Origin: Halotia branconii CENA392
GTDB lineage: Bacteria; Cyanobacteriota; Cyanobacteriia; Cyanobacteriales; Nostocaceae
Reading direction: 5' to 3'
Length of the DNA: 64,000 nucleotides
NCBI RefSeq assembly: GCF_029953635.1
Contig: NZ_CP124543.1
Coordinates: 1 to 64,000, forward strand
Part shown: piece by piece, positions 48,109 through 58,304 of the stretch
Position numbering within the stretch: position 1 is the stretch's first letter
Layout of the letters: the number at the start of each line of letters is the position of its first letter
Position numbers and translations under genes: made by a program
Notes under the pieces: generated by a model
Databases searched by the model: none
The model's input: the letters and a program-made list of their open reading frames with translations, nothing else
Told to the model about the DNA's origin: nothing

Positions 48109-49344
48109 TTAACTAAAGACGAAGTCTGAGTTACTCAGTTCGTTCACCTTCACCCCTGTAAGCAGTAATTGCCCTTGATACCGTTCCAGATCAAAATTAA
48201 AAAGAACGCCATTTTGGGTATCACTAATACTACCTTGAAAAAGTACCCGATCTAACCATTGATTGGTATTAATCTTATCCCAATTTTGCAATACAATTTT
48301 GTCGATACCAACCTCAAAGTCTTGAATAATGTCAAGCTCATTTTTAAAGGAGCGATCGCTACGGTTAAAAACAAATTTATCATGGCCATCACCACCAACC
48401 ATGAAATCACTGCCTTTACCTCCAATCAAGGTATCATCACCGAAACCGCCGTGGAGTTTATCGTTACCCTGATCTCCATCTAGCCAATCGTTGCCTTGTC
48501 CCCCTTCGAGGATATCATTACCTTTCTTGGCATACAGGCGATCGTTACCTAGGCTGCCATACATTTTGTCGTTAGCATTGCTGCCCTTTAACTTATCATT
48601 ATTTAGGCTACCGTAGATAACATCATCACCTAAATTATCGATTAAAGTATCACTCAAAAATTTAACAGCATTAACATTAATTTCTATTACGGCTATATTA
48701 GTAGCTTGTTTAAATTTACGTTGATAAGTTCCTTTCGCTGCACCTGTGATAAAATCTACGCCATCGTTACCATCTATATTAAAATTAGCAACTTTATCGG
48801 ATTTCTCAATAATGACATTTTTACTACGACCAAATTTTAACAAGTCTTTTTTATCTGAAGAAACTAACTTGCCATATATACTAAAATAATCTAATACCTT
48901 GGGTTTATTTATATTGGATATATCTAAAACTAAAAAAGCCGTGTTAGCTCTAGCTTGGTTGTATTCAGCATTAGGACGCTCAATTTCTTTAGTTTCTAAT
49001 CCTAAAGCTGCTAAAAAATCAAAAGAGAATTTTTGATGAGCATTAATTTCAAAACTCGCAATAACTTTAGTTGCGCTTTTAGCACTTCCCTCATCTAAAC
49101 CAACAACAATACTTTCGGTGAACAGATAAGAGAAATCTGGATCATAGCGAAACAAAGCTTGAGCGTCAGCAATAGCTGCTGCTACACCACCTTTGACTAA
49201 AGCTTCTGTCTGTGCATTAGTCAAAATATCTAACGGACTTTGACTGTAGTTCTTAAATAGAGTAATTCCTTTAGCTTTAGCAAAGTTAGGGTCATATTTT
49301 TTTGTAGGTTCATTCAGTTGTAAAAAGAAAAGTTCTGATGTCAT
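48109..49344 (-). CDS. RTX-type calcium-binding secreted protein
   Basis: 411 residues, no N-terminal signal peptide. The C-terminal half contains nonapeptide repeats GGxGxDxLx (GSLGNDRLYAKKGNDILEGG, GGFGDDTLIGGKGSDFMVGG), a calcium-binding beta-roll, and ends in a short hydrophobic secretion-type tail (NSDFVFS). Such proteins leave the cell by type I secretion. It lies at the end of a leftward cluster with peptide genes, HlyD and an ABC exporter. Confidence 0.85.
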   Translation of the reverse strand: MTSELFFLQLNEPTKKYDPNFAKAKGITLFKNYSQSPLDILTNAQTEALVKGGVAAAIADAQALFRYDPDFSYLFTESIVVGLDEGSAKSATKVIASFEINAHQKFSFDFLAALGLETKEIERPNAEYNQARANTAFLVLDISNINKPKVLDYFSIYGKLVSSDKKDLLKFGRSKNVIIEKSDKVANFNIDGNDGVDFITGAAKGTYQRKFKQATNIAVIEINVNAVKFLSDTLIDNLGDDVIYGSLNNDKLKGSNANDKMYGSLGNDRLYAKKGNDILEGGQGNDWLDGDQGNDKLHGGFGDDTLIGGKGSDFMVGGDGHDKFVFNRSDRSFKNELDIIQDFEVGIDKIVLQNWDKINTNQWLDRVLFQGSISDTQNGVLFNFDLERYQGQLLLTGVKVNELSNSDFVFS

Positions 49345-49373
49345 CTAATTTTTGTTCCTTTATTCACGCTGAA

Positions 49374-49529
49374 CTATTTATCAGTAGAGCTAGATGTTGA
49401 GGAAATACTAGAACTACTAGAAGAAACATTTTGATGTTCGACAGACACTGTAGTTACACTTTTTGCCTCGCCAATAATCTTGCCATCAGACGAAACAATG
49501 TTTTTGATAACAACTTGACAATATTTCAT
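49374..49529 (-). CDS. Small Ser-rich peptide
   Basis: 51 residues: MKYCQVVIKNIVSSDGKIIG... and a Ser-rich end (VSSSSSSISSTSSSTDK). It lies 29 bp before the RTX gene and is read in the same direction. No leader motif. Possibly a small accessory peptide of the secretion locus. Confidence 0.5.
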   Translation of the reverse strand: MKYCQVVIKNIVSSDGKIIGEAKSVTTVSVEHQNVSSSSSSISSTSSSTDK

Positions 49530-49648
49530 GAGATTAATTACCAAAAATTGAGCTAAAATTTCATAGGTTTGTAGTAAAGACTTTAGTCCTTATTTCCTAA
49601 GTGCCTTACTACAAACTTTATCGTTCAAGCAATATGAAAGTGCTGAAA

Positions 49649-49957
49649 TTAAGTAAAAGATGATGCAAAAGCAACTCTAACTGTGCGATTTGTTGTCTGA
49701 TTCACTACTACACCAGCCTTAGATTTGCTATCTTTACTTGAGACTATGTACCCAGATTTACTAGTGTTTGTGGTTTTTAGTTTATCAACCACATAATCTT
49801 GATTAAAATAGACTTGCTCACGGGTATAGCCAAAGAGTAACGAGTAAAAACTATTATCAATTAAACTTTGTTCAAAACCCCATCCAGCTTTGATTTGAAC
49901 GTCTTTCTCGGTTGCTATTTCACAAAAACTCAACTCTGATATCTTTAGTCTGCTCAT
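49649..49957 (-). CDS. Peptide with leader similar to double-glycine precursors
   Basis: 102 residues. The N-terminus LKISELSFCEIATEKDVQIKAG follows the pattern of the neighbouring leaders (I-x-x-L-x-x-x-E ... G), with AG in place of GG. The core is Ser/Thr/Asn/Val rich with an RVAFASSF-type end. Likely substrate of the C39 exporter encoded upstream. Confidence 0.6.
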   Translation of the reverse strand: MSRLKISELSFCEIATEKDVQIKAGWGFEQSLIDNSFYSLLFGYTREQVYFNQDYVVDKLKTTNTSKSGYIVSSKDSKSKAGVVVNQTTNRTVRVAFASSFT

Positions 49958-50020
49958 ACTACACCTACATTTATGAGAATTGAAGACAAGATAATGTGGG
50001 AGAAGAGATTAAACTTACCC

Positions 50021-50359
50021 CTACAAAGATGTTGTGAAACTGCTGAAACTTGTAAAATCAAGCGAAGTAGAAGTACTCAAACTTGAAGCTCGGCTTGTTT
50101 TATTTCTAGTTCTTGCAAATGCTGTAGCTCTGGCATCTGCTAAACTGACTGTAAAGTTTTCGTAGTATTTTACTCTTGCTAAAGTTCGAGCATCAGTTTT
50201 AGTTTCAAGACCCTTAGCATCTGCTAATGCCAAAGCAAGAGCATATCCAGATCCTACTTCTGTAATAGTTGCAGCAACAGCATTACCACCTATCACATCA
50301 TTACTTTCGGTAATGTGCTGGATATAACTTAAGTCAGCAATGATTAAGTGGCTTTTCAC
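50021..50359 (-). CDS. Double-glycine leader peptide precursor
   Basis: 112 residues. Leader IIADLSYIQHITESNDVIGG, then a core beginning NAVAATITEVGSGYALALAL. The leader (D-L-x-Y ... E-S ... V-I-G-G) is the double-glycine type cut by C39 peptidases. The mature part is Ala/Ser/Thr/Arg rich, with no recognised bacteriocin family. Confidence 0.7.
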   Translation of the reverse strand: MKSHLIIADLSYIQHITESNDVIGGNAVAATITEVGSGYALALALADAKGLETKTDARTLARVKYYENFTVSLADARATAFARTRNKTSRASSLSTSTSLDFTSFSSFTTSL

Positions 50360-50532
50360 AACTTTCTTAGTAAAATTTTTGGTGTTTGGATTTTAGATAA
50401 GTCTTACATTTTGCATTGATCACAGATATGCTAAATTAGCCTACGCAGACTTAAGTGATTTTAAAAAAGGAACCACTACTAGCTCCTAGCTATTGAGCAT
50501 TTCGTGGTTCCTGCACTAACAATTTGAAATTA

Positions 50533-50611
50533 TTTCGTAATTAGGGCTACCTATTCTTTAGAGAACGGGAAGACACTAAACGTCTTTAGCGCTAAGGCAC
50601 TAATTACGAAA
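50533..50611. terminator. Long hairpin between peptide genes
   Basis: TTTCGTAATTAG (50533-50544) and CTAATTACGAAA (50600-50611) form a perfect 12-bp stem enclosing further palindromes (TTAGCGCTAA). A second stem, GGAACCAC/GTGGTTCC (50469-50476 and 50504-50511), lies beside it. They follow the first peptide gene in reading direction and could uncouple its expression from the rest. Confidence 0.5.
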
Positions 50612-50645
50612 CAAAATTAGTGAAATTAACCACCAATCCTGGTTA

Positions 50646-50969
50646 TTAACCAGCTCTGTTGATTACAGCAGCAGAGGTGCTAGCAGAGAATGACTCACCC
50701 AAGTACTCTGCTACAGCTACTGTGTCAGCCTTGGTGAAAGAGTAGGTGGGGATAAAACGGTAGTTATTGTTTTGTGCATCACCCTTAGCACCAGCAGCAG
50801 CACTGTTATTAAAGGTGCGAGGATCTCTAACAACGGTTTGAAAGTTGTTGTTGGAATCGAATCTAACACGAATGTCGTCTCTTTGGTTATAGTTACGAAC
50901 TCTTATACCACCTTGAATGGTAGAGGTTTCTTCAACAGATTCTAGAATGTTTAGATCAGAAATAATCAT
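50646..50969 (-). CDS. Double-glycine leader peptide precursor
   Basis: 107 residues. Leader IISDLNILESVEETSTIQGG, then a core IRVRNYNQRDDIRVRFDSNN with charged and Asn-rich text. The leader matches the C39-type consensus (L-x-x-L/I-E-x-x-x-E ... G-G). A good AGGAGAACT site precedes the ATG. It is the first peptide gene after a 376-bp AT-rich spacer (50970-51345) that probably holds its promoter. Confidence 0.75.
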   Translation of the reverse strand: MIISDLNILESVEETSTIQGGIRVRNYNQRDDIRVRFDSNNNFQTVVRDPRTFNNSAAAGAKGDAQNNNYRFIPTYSFTKADTVAVAEYLGESFSASTSAAVINRAG

Positions 50970-51345
50970 GATAGTTCTCCTGGGAATTGATTGTTTTGCT
51001 GGAATTATTTAAAGCAACTTTTTGTTGTTGCTTATATTTATAATGTAAGTGTTATTTCGGGAAAAGTCAATAGTTTTTTGATTTATTTTTTATAAAAGAT
51101 ACTAATACAATTATGTTGCTAAAAATTAAAATTAGTTAATAAACTAAATAAAAAACAAACACTATTTTTAAACAAGAAATAATCTGTCTTTCTTGCTTGA
51201 AGCTTTTTTTAGCGATTTTTTATATTAGTAATACGACAGTTTTACCATTTAAAATTTTTTTAAATGATTGGATTTGCATCTTTTGTATTTTTTTAAATTT
51301 ATACAAAAAATATTATTTAATCATTAAATTTAATTGATAGCTAAA
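50970..51345. other. AT-rich promoter spacer of the peptide genes
   Basis: 376 bp, very AT-rich with T and A runs, between the export genes and the first peptide gene (both leftward). No gene or strong hairpin; likely promoter region. Confidence 0.45.
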
Positions 51346-52107
51346 TCAATTTTGTGATTGATTAGAACCTGAATCTAATTGAATGACTACTTCTATGCAC
51401 TCGATTTGTAGCTTTAGCCAATCAGAAAATAATTCTGCAATGATTTTTTCACGTAACTGTTCATCCAATTGAGGTTGGATGATTTCTTCAACCCAAATTA
51501 AAAACACTCCTTTTGACGTAGTAATCGGTTTGAGAATCTGTGGCGGGGTTGCAGCAAAGACAACTGCTCCAATCTCTGGACGAAAGTCTTTGCGATATCG
51601 CAGCCCTTGATATCCGTAGGTACGGCGGATTTCTGGTTCTGAGATATATGAACGAGCAATTTCTGGAAAACTAATTTCACCTTGTTCTAGGGCATAAAAC
51701 AGTTCTAAGGCCACGTCTCTATCATCAAGAGTGACTTCATAAGTGACAGCCGCGACATAATCTAGTTGGTGTTGATAAAAAAACCGTTCGACCTGAGTCG
51801 CAAACAGACGATTCGCCAATTTCTGATAAAGGACTTGGTTATAAACTAGTTCTTCAAGCTCAGTCAAAGACAAATAATGTTTTGTCAACCAATTCCAAGT
51901 ATCTTTAGCTTTAACGAGTTTGTGAGTTAAGCGTAAGTCATCTCCTGCTTGCTGTATTTCTTCTGGTGTGACTGTAATTCCTGCTTGCTGTGCTACTTCT
52001 GCAATCATTTTTTGAGATGCGATCGCTTCTATTACACTGGGAATTTGGCAGGAAAGTTTGAGGCTACGGATGATGTCTAAATGAGAAATGGTCAAGGTTT
52101 CAGGCAT
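51346..52107 (-). CDS. Parvulin/SurA-like peptidyl-prolyl isomerase of the export locus
   Basis: 253 residues. The N-terminal helical part resembles SurA-type chaperones (VIEAIASQKMIAEVAQQAGI). The C-terminal part has a degenerate PPIC-like fold (EISFPEIARSYISEPEIRRT, GAVVFAATPPQILKPITTSK). Such proteins are regularly found beside HlyD and C39-ABC genes in cyanobacterial bacteriocin loci. It probably assists folding or delivery of the exported peptides. No signal peptide is obvious. Confidence 0.7.
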   Translation of the reverse strand: MPETLTISHLDIIRSLKLSCQIPSVIEAIASQKMIAEVAQQAGITVTPEEIQQAGDDLRLTHKLVKAKDTWNWLTKHYLSLTELEELVYNQVLYQKLANRLFATQVERFFYQHQLDYVAAVTYEVTLDDRDVALELFYALEQGEISFPEIARSYISEPEIRRTYGYQGLRYRKDFRPEIGAVVFAATPPQILKPITTSKGVFLIWVEEIIQPQLDEQLREKIIAELFSDWLKLQIECIEVVIQLDSGSNQSQN

Positions 52108-52132
52108 AGTACAATTCCTTTAATCACTATGA

Positions 52133-53671
52133 CTACAGATCTAAACTGCCTTTTTGCAGTTTCTTAAACGGATCTAGAACAAAGTCAATCACCCGCCGTT
52201 GGCGAATAATCACTTCTGCGGTTGCAGTCTGGCCTGCGGTTAAGAAAATACGTTTGTCGCCATTTTCGACATATCGTTGCAATAAGGCGATGTCTAACTC
52301 AAAGGTTTCGATATTTCCTTGGGGTGTTTGAGTGAGTTTAGAATCGGGAGCAATCCAAGTAACTTGGCCTTGGACGATGCCATACTCTTGAAAAGGGTAA
52401 GCATCAAACTTGATTTTTACTGGCATTCCCACCTTCAAAAAGCCGCTATCTTGAATAGGCATATTAGCTTTGAGGATGAAGCTAGTATTTTTGGGCGCAA
52501 TTTGGGCAATTCTTTGACCAGGTTGTACTACTACTCCTGGTTTGCTAAATGGCAACTCAAAAATCACCCCATTAATCGGCGATCGCACTATTCTTTGCTG
52601 GATCTGAAGTTTTAAAGACATGATTTGGCTGATAGTTTGAGCAATCTGAGATTGCACACCAGCTATTTGTGTTTGCAAGTCTTTGAGTTGTTGCTGATTT
52701 TTCAGCATTGCCAGTTCGCCAGTTTGCAATAAACTTTGATAGCTGTTTTGCTCACCTTGCAATTGCAGCTTTGCTTGCTCGATATCAGATTGCAACTGAT
52801 TCATCGTTGCCCGATAGCGGTTAATCTCTTCAGTTGAGCGCAATTGTGCTTGTTTGACATCAGATTGAGCTTTTTTGTAGAGTCGCTTGCTTTCTTGTTG
52901 GGCTTTTCTGAGTTGGTCAATTTGGGTTGCAGAAACTGCCCCATCCTTAACAAGTCGATTAAAGCGTTCAACTTGTCGAGAATCTATACTTAAAACACTT
53001 TCAGCAGACAGTTGGTCATCATGAGCTGTATTGATCTGCTGCTGTGCTTGACTGACTAATGCTTGTTTCTCTAACTTTTGCAAGTTATAGATACTCTGTT
53101 TAACATCCAGGTTTTGTTTGGCCTGGTTCACTAGGGACATTTTTTCTAAAGCTTGAGATTGATTTTGTTGTTCTTGAACGTTCAGTGCTAACTGGATTTG
53201 GTTTTTGAGAATATCAAACTGCGATCGCTGATTTTGTAGTCCAGTGAGTTTTGCTTGGGCTTGCTGGAGTTCTGTTCGTAAAATATCAGACTCGATTTCC
53301 AATAAAATCTGTCCGGCTTTGACTGCATCGCCTTCTTTAACCTTGACAGCTTGGATGCTACCGCCCGCCTGCGAGTCTAATTTTTGGGTTGCACCTTCAG
53401 GTTCTATCCTTCCTCTGGCGCTTCCGGTTTCATCTACCTTCGAGAGTGTTGCCCAAGGTAAGAGCAAGAAAACAAAAGCCACTAGCACATATAAAACGCT
53501 ACGAGTCCAAACTCTAGGTAAGGCATCTAGGAGTTCTTCAGTGCCGTGATACCAATCTTGTTGATCAGTTACACTCTCTGTCTGCTCGTCAACCTCAGTG
53601 TTTGGGCGAGTTGGAGACTCGTGCAGTTGATCATCTAGTATTTTTGAAGAATCGGGAGATAAATAGGGCAT
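52133..53671 (-). CDS. HlyD-family membrane fusion protein
   Basis: 512 residues. One membrane segment (VLYVLVAFVFLLLPWATL, about 58-76), then a lipoyl-type half (GGSIQAVKVKEGDAVKAGQI), a very long Gln-rich coiled coil (about 140-350), the second lipoyl half (IVRSPINGVIFELPFSKPG) and a beta-barrel end. It links the inner-membrane ABC exporter with an outer-membrane channel (not in the window). Confidence 0.88.
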   Translation of the reverse strand: MPYLSPDSSKILDDQLHESPTRPNTEVDEQTESVTDQQDWYHGTEELLDALPRVWTRSVLYVLVAFVFLLLPWATLSKVDETGSARGRIEPEGATQKLDSQAGGSIQAVKVKEGDAVKAGQILLEIESDILRTELQQAQAKLTGLQNQRSQFDILKNQIQLALNVQEQQNQSQALEKMSLVNQAKQNLDVKQSIYNLQKLEKQALVSQAQQQINTAHDDQLSAESVLSIDSRQVERFNRLVKDGAVSATQIDQLRKAQQESKRLYKKAQSDVKQAQLRSTEEINRYRATMNQLQSDIEQAKLQLQGEQNSYQSLLQTGELAMLKNQQQLKDLQTQIAGVQSQIAQTISQIMSLKLQIQQRIVRSPINGVIFELPFSKPGVVVQPGQRIAQIAPKNTSFILKANMPIQDSGFLKVGMPVKIKFDAYPFQEYGIVQGQVTWIAPDSKLTQTPQGNIETFELDIALLQRYVENGDKRIFLTAGQTATAEVIIRQRRVIDFVLDPFKKLQKGSLDL

Positions 53672-53726
53672 GGTTCTTAATACAAGAAATTAGAAACTAA
53701 GAAATATTTCCTAGTTCCTGATAAAT

Positions 53727-56700
53727 TCAACCGGTCTGAGCCAGTTGTTGTTGATTGAGATAGTAGTAATGACCTTGTTTAGTAATTAATTCGTCGTGAG
53801 TACCGCTTTCGACCAATACGCCAGAATCTAAAACTAAGATCAAATCAGCATGACGCACAGTAGACAGGCGATGAGCAATGATGACACTAGTGCGCCCTTT
53901 GAGAATTGTTTTGAGATTGTTTTGGATAATTCGTTCTGATTCTGAATCTAGGTGACTAGTAGCTTCATCAAAAAGTAATAAGCGGGGATTTCCTAGCAAA
54001 GCACGGGCGATCGCTATACGCTGGCGTTGTCCTCCTGAAAGCATCCCACCGCCTTCACCAATTTGAGATTCGTAACCCATTGGGAGTTGTTGAATAAATT
54101 CATCTGCTCCCGCTAGTCGTGCTACTTGAATAATTTCTTCTAAAGAAGCTTCGGGATGAGCGATCGCAATATTTTCTCGAATCGTACTACCAAACAAAAA
54201 AGTATCTTGATCGACCACACCGATTTGCGATCGCAGCGATCGTAGAGAAATATTCGTAACGTCGCGATCGTCTATTAGCACTTGACCATCTGTAGGGGGA
54301 TACAAACCCAAAATCAATTTACTGAGGGTGGTCTTCCCGGAACCACTACGTCCAACCACCGCCACCATTTGCTCTGGTTGGATTTCAAAGCTGATATTTT
54401 CCAGCACGTTTGTCTGACTTTCTGGGTGATAACGGAAAGTAACATCATGAAAGCGAATATGACCGCGAAGTTTACCTAAAGGCTTGCGGGGTTTATTTTG
54501 TAAGTCTTCTTCTGGTTCGGCTTCTAAAACATCATTAATACGTTCAGTGGAAATAATAATTTCTTGTAATTCATTCCATAACAATGACAGCCGCTGAAAA
54601 GGACTCAAAACGTTACCTACCAACATGTTAAAAGCTACTAATTGGCCAATGGTGAGTTCCCCTTGAATCACTTGCCAGGCTCCAAACCACAATAAAGAAG
54701 CATTGACAAAAGTTTGAATTACTCCACTAATAATTTGCAGGCGATTACCAATTACCTGAGCATTAAAGCCTTTTCTAATTAAATTATTGAGTAGTTCTTC
54801 CCAACGCCAGCGCACTGTCTGTTCAATTGCCAATGAGCGAACTGTGCGAATCCCTGTCAAAGATTCGATCAGATAACTGTTTTCTTTGGCTCCAGCATTA
54901 AAAATCTCTCTAGAAATGCGGCGTAAAATATTTGTGCTAGCCAATGCCAAGATAAAAAATGGCGGCACAGTCACTAATACAAATAAAGCCATGCGCCAGC
55001 TATACCAAAACATCATGGCTAGATAAATGACCAATGTCAGTAAATCCAGAATGATTGAGAGGGTTTCGCCGGTTAAAAAGCGCTGAATTTTTTGGGTTTC
55101 TTGAATCCGAGAAACGATATCTCCTACATAACGCGACTCGAAGTATGCAAGAGGCAAGTTGAAGACATGTTTCATGAAACCCACCAGCAGAGAAATACTC
55201 ACGCGGTTGGCTGTGTGATCTAGCAGATATTGCCGTACTCCATTCATGGCAATACCGAATAAACCAAAAAGGATCATCCCCATACCAACGGCGTTTAAGG
55301 TAGGAATACTCCGCTGTACAAGGACTCGATCTAACAACAGTTGAGTAAATACAGGTGTTACCAGTCCAAATAACTGAATTAGCACTGAAGCAATTAATAC
55401 TTCTAAAAGTACCTTATGGTGGGGTTTGATTAATCCAAAAAACTTCCAAAAGTTGGCACTCTCGTCTTGAGATTCTTTCAGCAGGTCTGTTGGTTGCAGT
55501 AACAAGGCATAATCAGTCCAACCTGCTTGAAATTCCTTTTTTGTCAGACTGCGTTGACCAACTGCCGGATCGCCCACAATTACCCGCTCTTTGGTGATTT
55601 CATAAACGACAATAAAGTGGTTGCCTTCCCAATGAGCGATCGCCGGCAAAGATTGTTCTGCTAATTTATCAAGGGTAGCTCTGACAGGACGGGTAGCAAA
55701 ACCGAGGCTTTCCGCTACTGTTGCTAAAGCTTGCAAAGATGCACCACTGCGATTGACATTAGTCATATCTCGCAAGCGATTCACACTAAAATGTTTGCCC
55801 CAATAACTACCAACCATCACTAAACAAGTAGCTCCACAGTCGGCGGCACTTTGTTGGGCATAGAAAGGATAACGCCGAGATACCTTTTTCCACCAATGCC
55901 CTATTTGTACTTTCGGATGAGGAAAGTAAGGGCGTAGTTTGTTCGGCTTTGGTTTTGGTGCAGTCTGCTTGGGGAAAGGAATAATTTTCCCACGCAGATT
56001 TGTTTGTGCTGGTTTTAACGGAGTCTGACGAATTTTTTTATGAGTAATAGTGGTGGTAGGAGTTGCATTCAAGTTAATAAACGCTGATAACTCTGGCCAA
56101 TGTTGCAGTGCTGTTTGCCAATAAGCATCTTTCAGTACATATACAGTCGATGGTTGTATTACTTTCCAGTCCTGCTGTTGAGATATCTGCATCTCTGGGG
56201 CTATAAATTTATGCCCGTCTGTACTTGAAAATTCGCCTCGATATAAAAGCCATAATTGACAATTTTGAGACAATTCTGGCGGTAACAGACCAATTTTCAG
56301 ATTATGGCGCTCAAATAAAGATAATGCTTGCAGAATACTCGGTACAGAGATGGGATGCTGGGGCGACTTGTAACAATAAGTTAATAATAAATCCCAAAGT
56401 TCAGCGCGAGCCAACAGGCGATCGCTAATATGGGGATATCTATGCATTAAAGTTTGCAAAATTTCGCCTGGGAGATAGCAAAGCTTTAGCCCATCAGAAG
56501 CCCTAGCAGTATAAGCTTGCCATTCTCTTTGTGCAAACAGCGTTCCTTCACCAAACGAAAACCCTGTTGTCATAGTTGTGATCAGATTCTCAGCACAATC
56601 TAAGAGCCTGACTTTACCAGCTAAAACTAAGTAAATTCCTGATTTTGCCTGTGTTAATTGCCAAAACTGCTTTGCCAAAGGTGGTTCAACAATCTCTACC

Positions 56701-56798
56701 ACCTCTAAACAGTCTTCTAAATCTACTTCAGAAAGCTGTTCACCAAAAACTGATGTAATTTCTTTACCTAAATGATGCTTAGAAAACACGGTTAGCAT
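53727..56798 (-). CDS. cNMP-binding/C39 peptidase/ABC exporter (HetC-like)
   Basis: 1023 residues. N-terminal cyclic-nucleotide-binding fold (about 20-130, FSFGEGTLFAQREWQAYTAR). C39 peptidase (about 315-450) with Cys in QQSAADCGATC, His in WEGNHFIVVY and Asp in IVGDPAVG. Six-helix ABC membrane domain (about 470-750). Nucleotide-binding domain with Walker A VGRSGSGKTT, signature LSGGQRQR and Walker B LLFDEATSHLD. All catalytic residues are present, so it should cut leaders after double glycine and export the cores. Layout and length match HetC, but the HlyD and PPIase neighbours point to a peptide/bacteriocin exporter. HlyD follows at 55 bp. Confidence 0.88.
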   Translation of the reverse strand: MLTVFSKHHLGKEITSVFGEQLSEVDLEDCLEVVEIVEPPLAKQFWQLTQAKSGIYLVLAGKVRLLDCAENLITTMTTGFSFGEGTLFAQREWQAYTARASDGLKLCYLPGEILQTLMHRYPHISDRLLARAELWDLLLTYCYKSPQHPISVPSILQALSLFERHNLKIGLLPPELSQNCQLWLLYRGEFSSTDGHKFIAPEMQISQQQDWKVIQPSTVYVLKDAYWQTALQHWPELSAFINLNATPTTTITHKKIRQTPLKPAQTNLRGKIIPFPKQTAPKPKPNKLRPYFPHPKVQIGHWWKKVSRRYPFYAQQSAADCGATCLVMVGSYWGKHFSVNRLRDMTNVNRSGASLQALATVAESLGFATRPVRATLDKLAEQSLPAIAHWEGNHFIVVYEITKERVIVGDPAVGQRSLTKKEFQAGWTDYALLLQPTDLLKESQDESANFWKFFGLIKPHHKVLLEVLIASVLIQLFGLVTPVFTQLLLDRVLVQRSIPTLNAVGMGMILFGLFGIAMNGVRQYLLDHTANRVSISLLVGFMKHVFNLPLAYFESRYVGDIVSRIQETQKIQRFLTGETLSIILDLLTLVIYLAMMFWYSWRMALFVLVTVPPFFILALASTNILRRISREIFNAGAKENSYLIESLTGIRTVRSLAIEQTVRWRWEELLNNLIRKGFNAQVIGNRLQIISGVIQTFVNASLLWFGAWQVIQGELTIGQLVAFNMLVGNVLSPFQRLSLLWNELQEIIISTERINDVLEAEPEEDLQNKPRKPLGKLRGHIRFHDVTFRYHPESQTNVLENISFEIQPEQMVAVVGRSGSGKTTLSKLILGLYPPTDGQVLIDDRDVTNISLRSLRSQIGVVDQDTFLFGSTIRENIAIAHPEASLEEIIQVARLAGADEFIQQLPMGYESQIGEGGGMLSGGQRQRIAIARALLGNPRLLLFDEATSHLDSESERIIQNNLKTILKGRTSVIIAHRLSTVRHADLILVLDSGVLVESGTHDELITKQGHYYYLNQQQLAQTG

Positions 56799-56905
56799 TT
56801 GCTCACCTCCCTAACACGCCACATACCTAAATCAGTCATCAGTCATCAGTTACTGTTCACTGTGATGAGTGATCAATCAATTTGCAAAATTTTCCAAATT
56901 CCTGG

Positions 56906-57043
56906 TTATTGAGGAGATTTAGGTAAATTATTTTGCCAAATTGGCACTAGCGTTGGAAGTATGTAAAAATCGCTGGCGCAAGCATTGTAGTTGAGAAAAG
57001 CTTGCTTTTTTATAGCTTGATTTTGAGAATAACTAAGTGTCAT
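56906..57043 (-). CDS. Possible small protein upstream of the exporter
   Basis: A 45-residue frame from ATG 57043 (MTLSYSQNQAIKKQAFLN...), open further up to 57145. No domain, no leader motif. Weakly supported. Confidence 0.25.
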   Translation of the reverse strand: MTLSYSQNQAIKKQAFLNYNACASDFYILPTLVPIWQNNLPKSPQ

Positions 57044-58304
57044 AATTATAACTGGTTGTTGTTGACAGTAAAATGCAGACGCACGAAAATGTTGCAGCTG
57101 AGTGTGAAGCCCTCCTAGCCGAGATTTCACATACAGATGCACCATAAGTTAGCCAACACTGGCTAACTCTGTAGTTACTTAATACGCAACTAAGCTGGGT
57201 TTCTCCCCCTGGTACTTTGGGAGTCTAGGGGGTAGTTCCCAGTTAAACTTAGAACTTTGGTTGTTATCCTCTAGCAATTTGGGAGTCTAAAGGGTAGTTC
57301 CCAGTTAAACTTAGAACTTTAGTTGTTACCCTCTAGCAATTTGGGAGTCTAGAGAGTGAATCTAAGCTTAGAAACTTGCGGTTTAAGAAGATACCAATAT
57401 ATCAGTCAGATTTTCAACTTTTATGCTTTTAGGTTTTCTAGCTGGTATCTTAATTTTTACCCTAGTCCCTAATAGTGATTTATTACTAATATTTTACGAT
57501 AATTAAATAAATCCTCCTCACTGTATGTACATCTCTCACTCCCTTTTGTGAGAATGGCATCGCTGTGAGCCACAAAACTATATTTGCCGTTAATTTTAGC
57601 AGTGTTTTAAACACCTAGCGATCGCCAATTTTTAGAATCCTAATTCTCACTACAGAGGACGTGCGAAGGCTATCTATACAGGTAGATCACACTTGTTTCA
57701 AACAGAAGTATTTAGTCACTATGCAGTGCCTAGTTTTAAATTAATTTTCTAATTTAACCCTTTTATGTTAAATCCATATCAGACCCTCATCATGTCACAA
57801 CAATAATCACGTTGTTCTTTCAAGAACATGGATTTTGAGTGGATATCTGCTGCCATGTTTGTGTTTGTCCGCAGATAATAGATGAACTGATTAGCCTTGC
57901 CAGGGAATCTTGAAAAATATCAAGTATAAAAATCAGGGTTTTCATACATAAGTCAGCTTATCAACAGTACTAAAATTTTGAAAATACCTCTTAGGGTAGA
58001 TTATAAATTTCTTATGAATGAATAAATTAAAGAGTTTGTAAGATTACTTGATTGATTGTTGATTGATTCAAAGTTAGGCTTAACCTTGATTTTGATATCT
58101 ATTTTAGAAACAACTATCCAAAAAAATATTCCTAACCAATGGCTAGGAACGAGATAGCGTCAGGATTTGCCAGTTAAGTTGATATTAATGGCAAAATTAA
58201 GGAAGAAGTATTTTCATTGTGCGTTGTGAACGATAGTTTATAAATATCTGTCTAAGAATTTGTGAACTATTAAGTTTGTATAAAATAGTAGCGATCGCAT
58301 TTCT
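57044..58304. other. Long spacer upstream of the exporter
   Basis: About 1.26 kb holding the 62-bp tandem repeat (57216-57352) and otherwise AT-rich sequence with no convincing gene. The left part should carry the exporter promoter. Confidence 0.4.
57216..57352. repeat. 62-bp tandem repeat
   Basis: TTTGGGAGTCTA begins at 57216, 57278 and 57340, giving two full 62-bp units and part of a third. The units include GGGTAGTTCCCAGTTAAACT and TTAGAACTTT(A/G)GTTGTTA. No coding sense. Its number may vary between strains. Confidence 0.75.

Noticed and set aside
53727..56798. Naming the exporter hetC
   Set aside because: Domain layout matches HetC, but HlyD and PPIase neighbours, and absence of hetP, argue for a peptide exporter paralogue.
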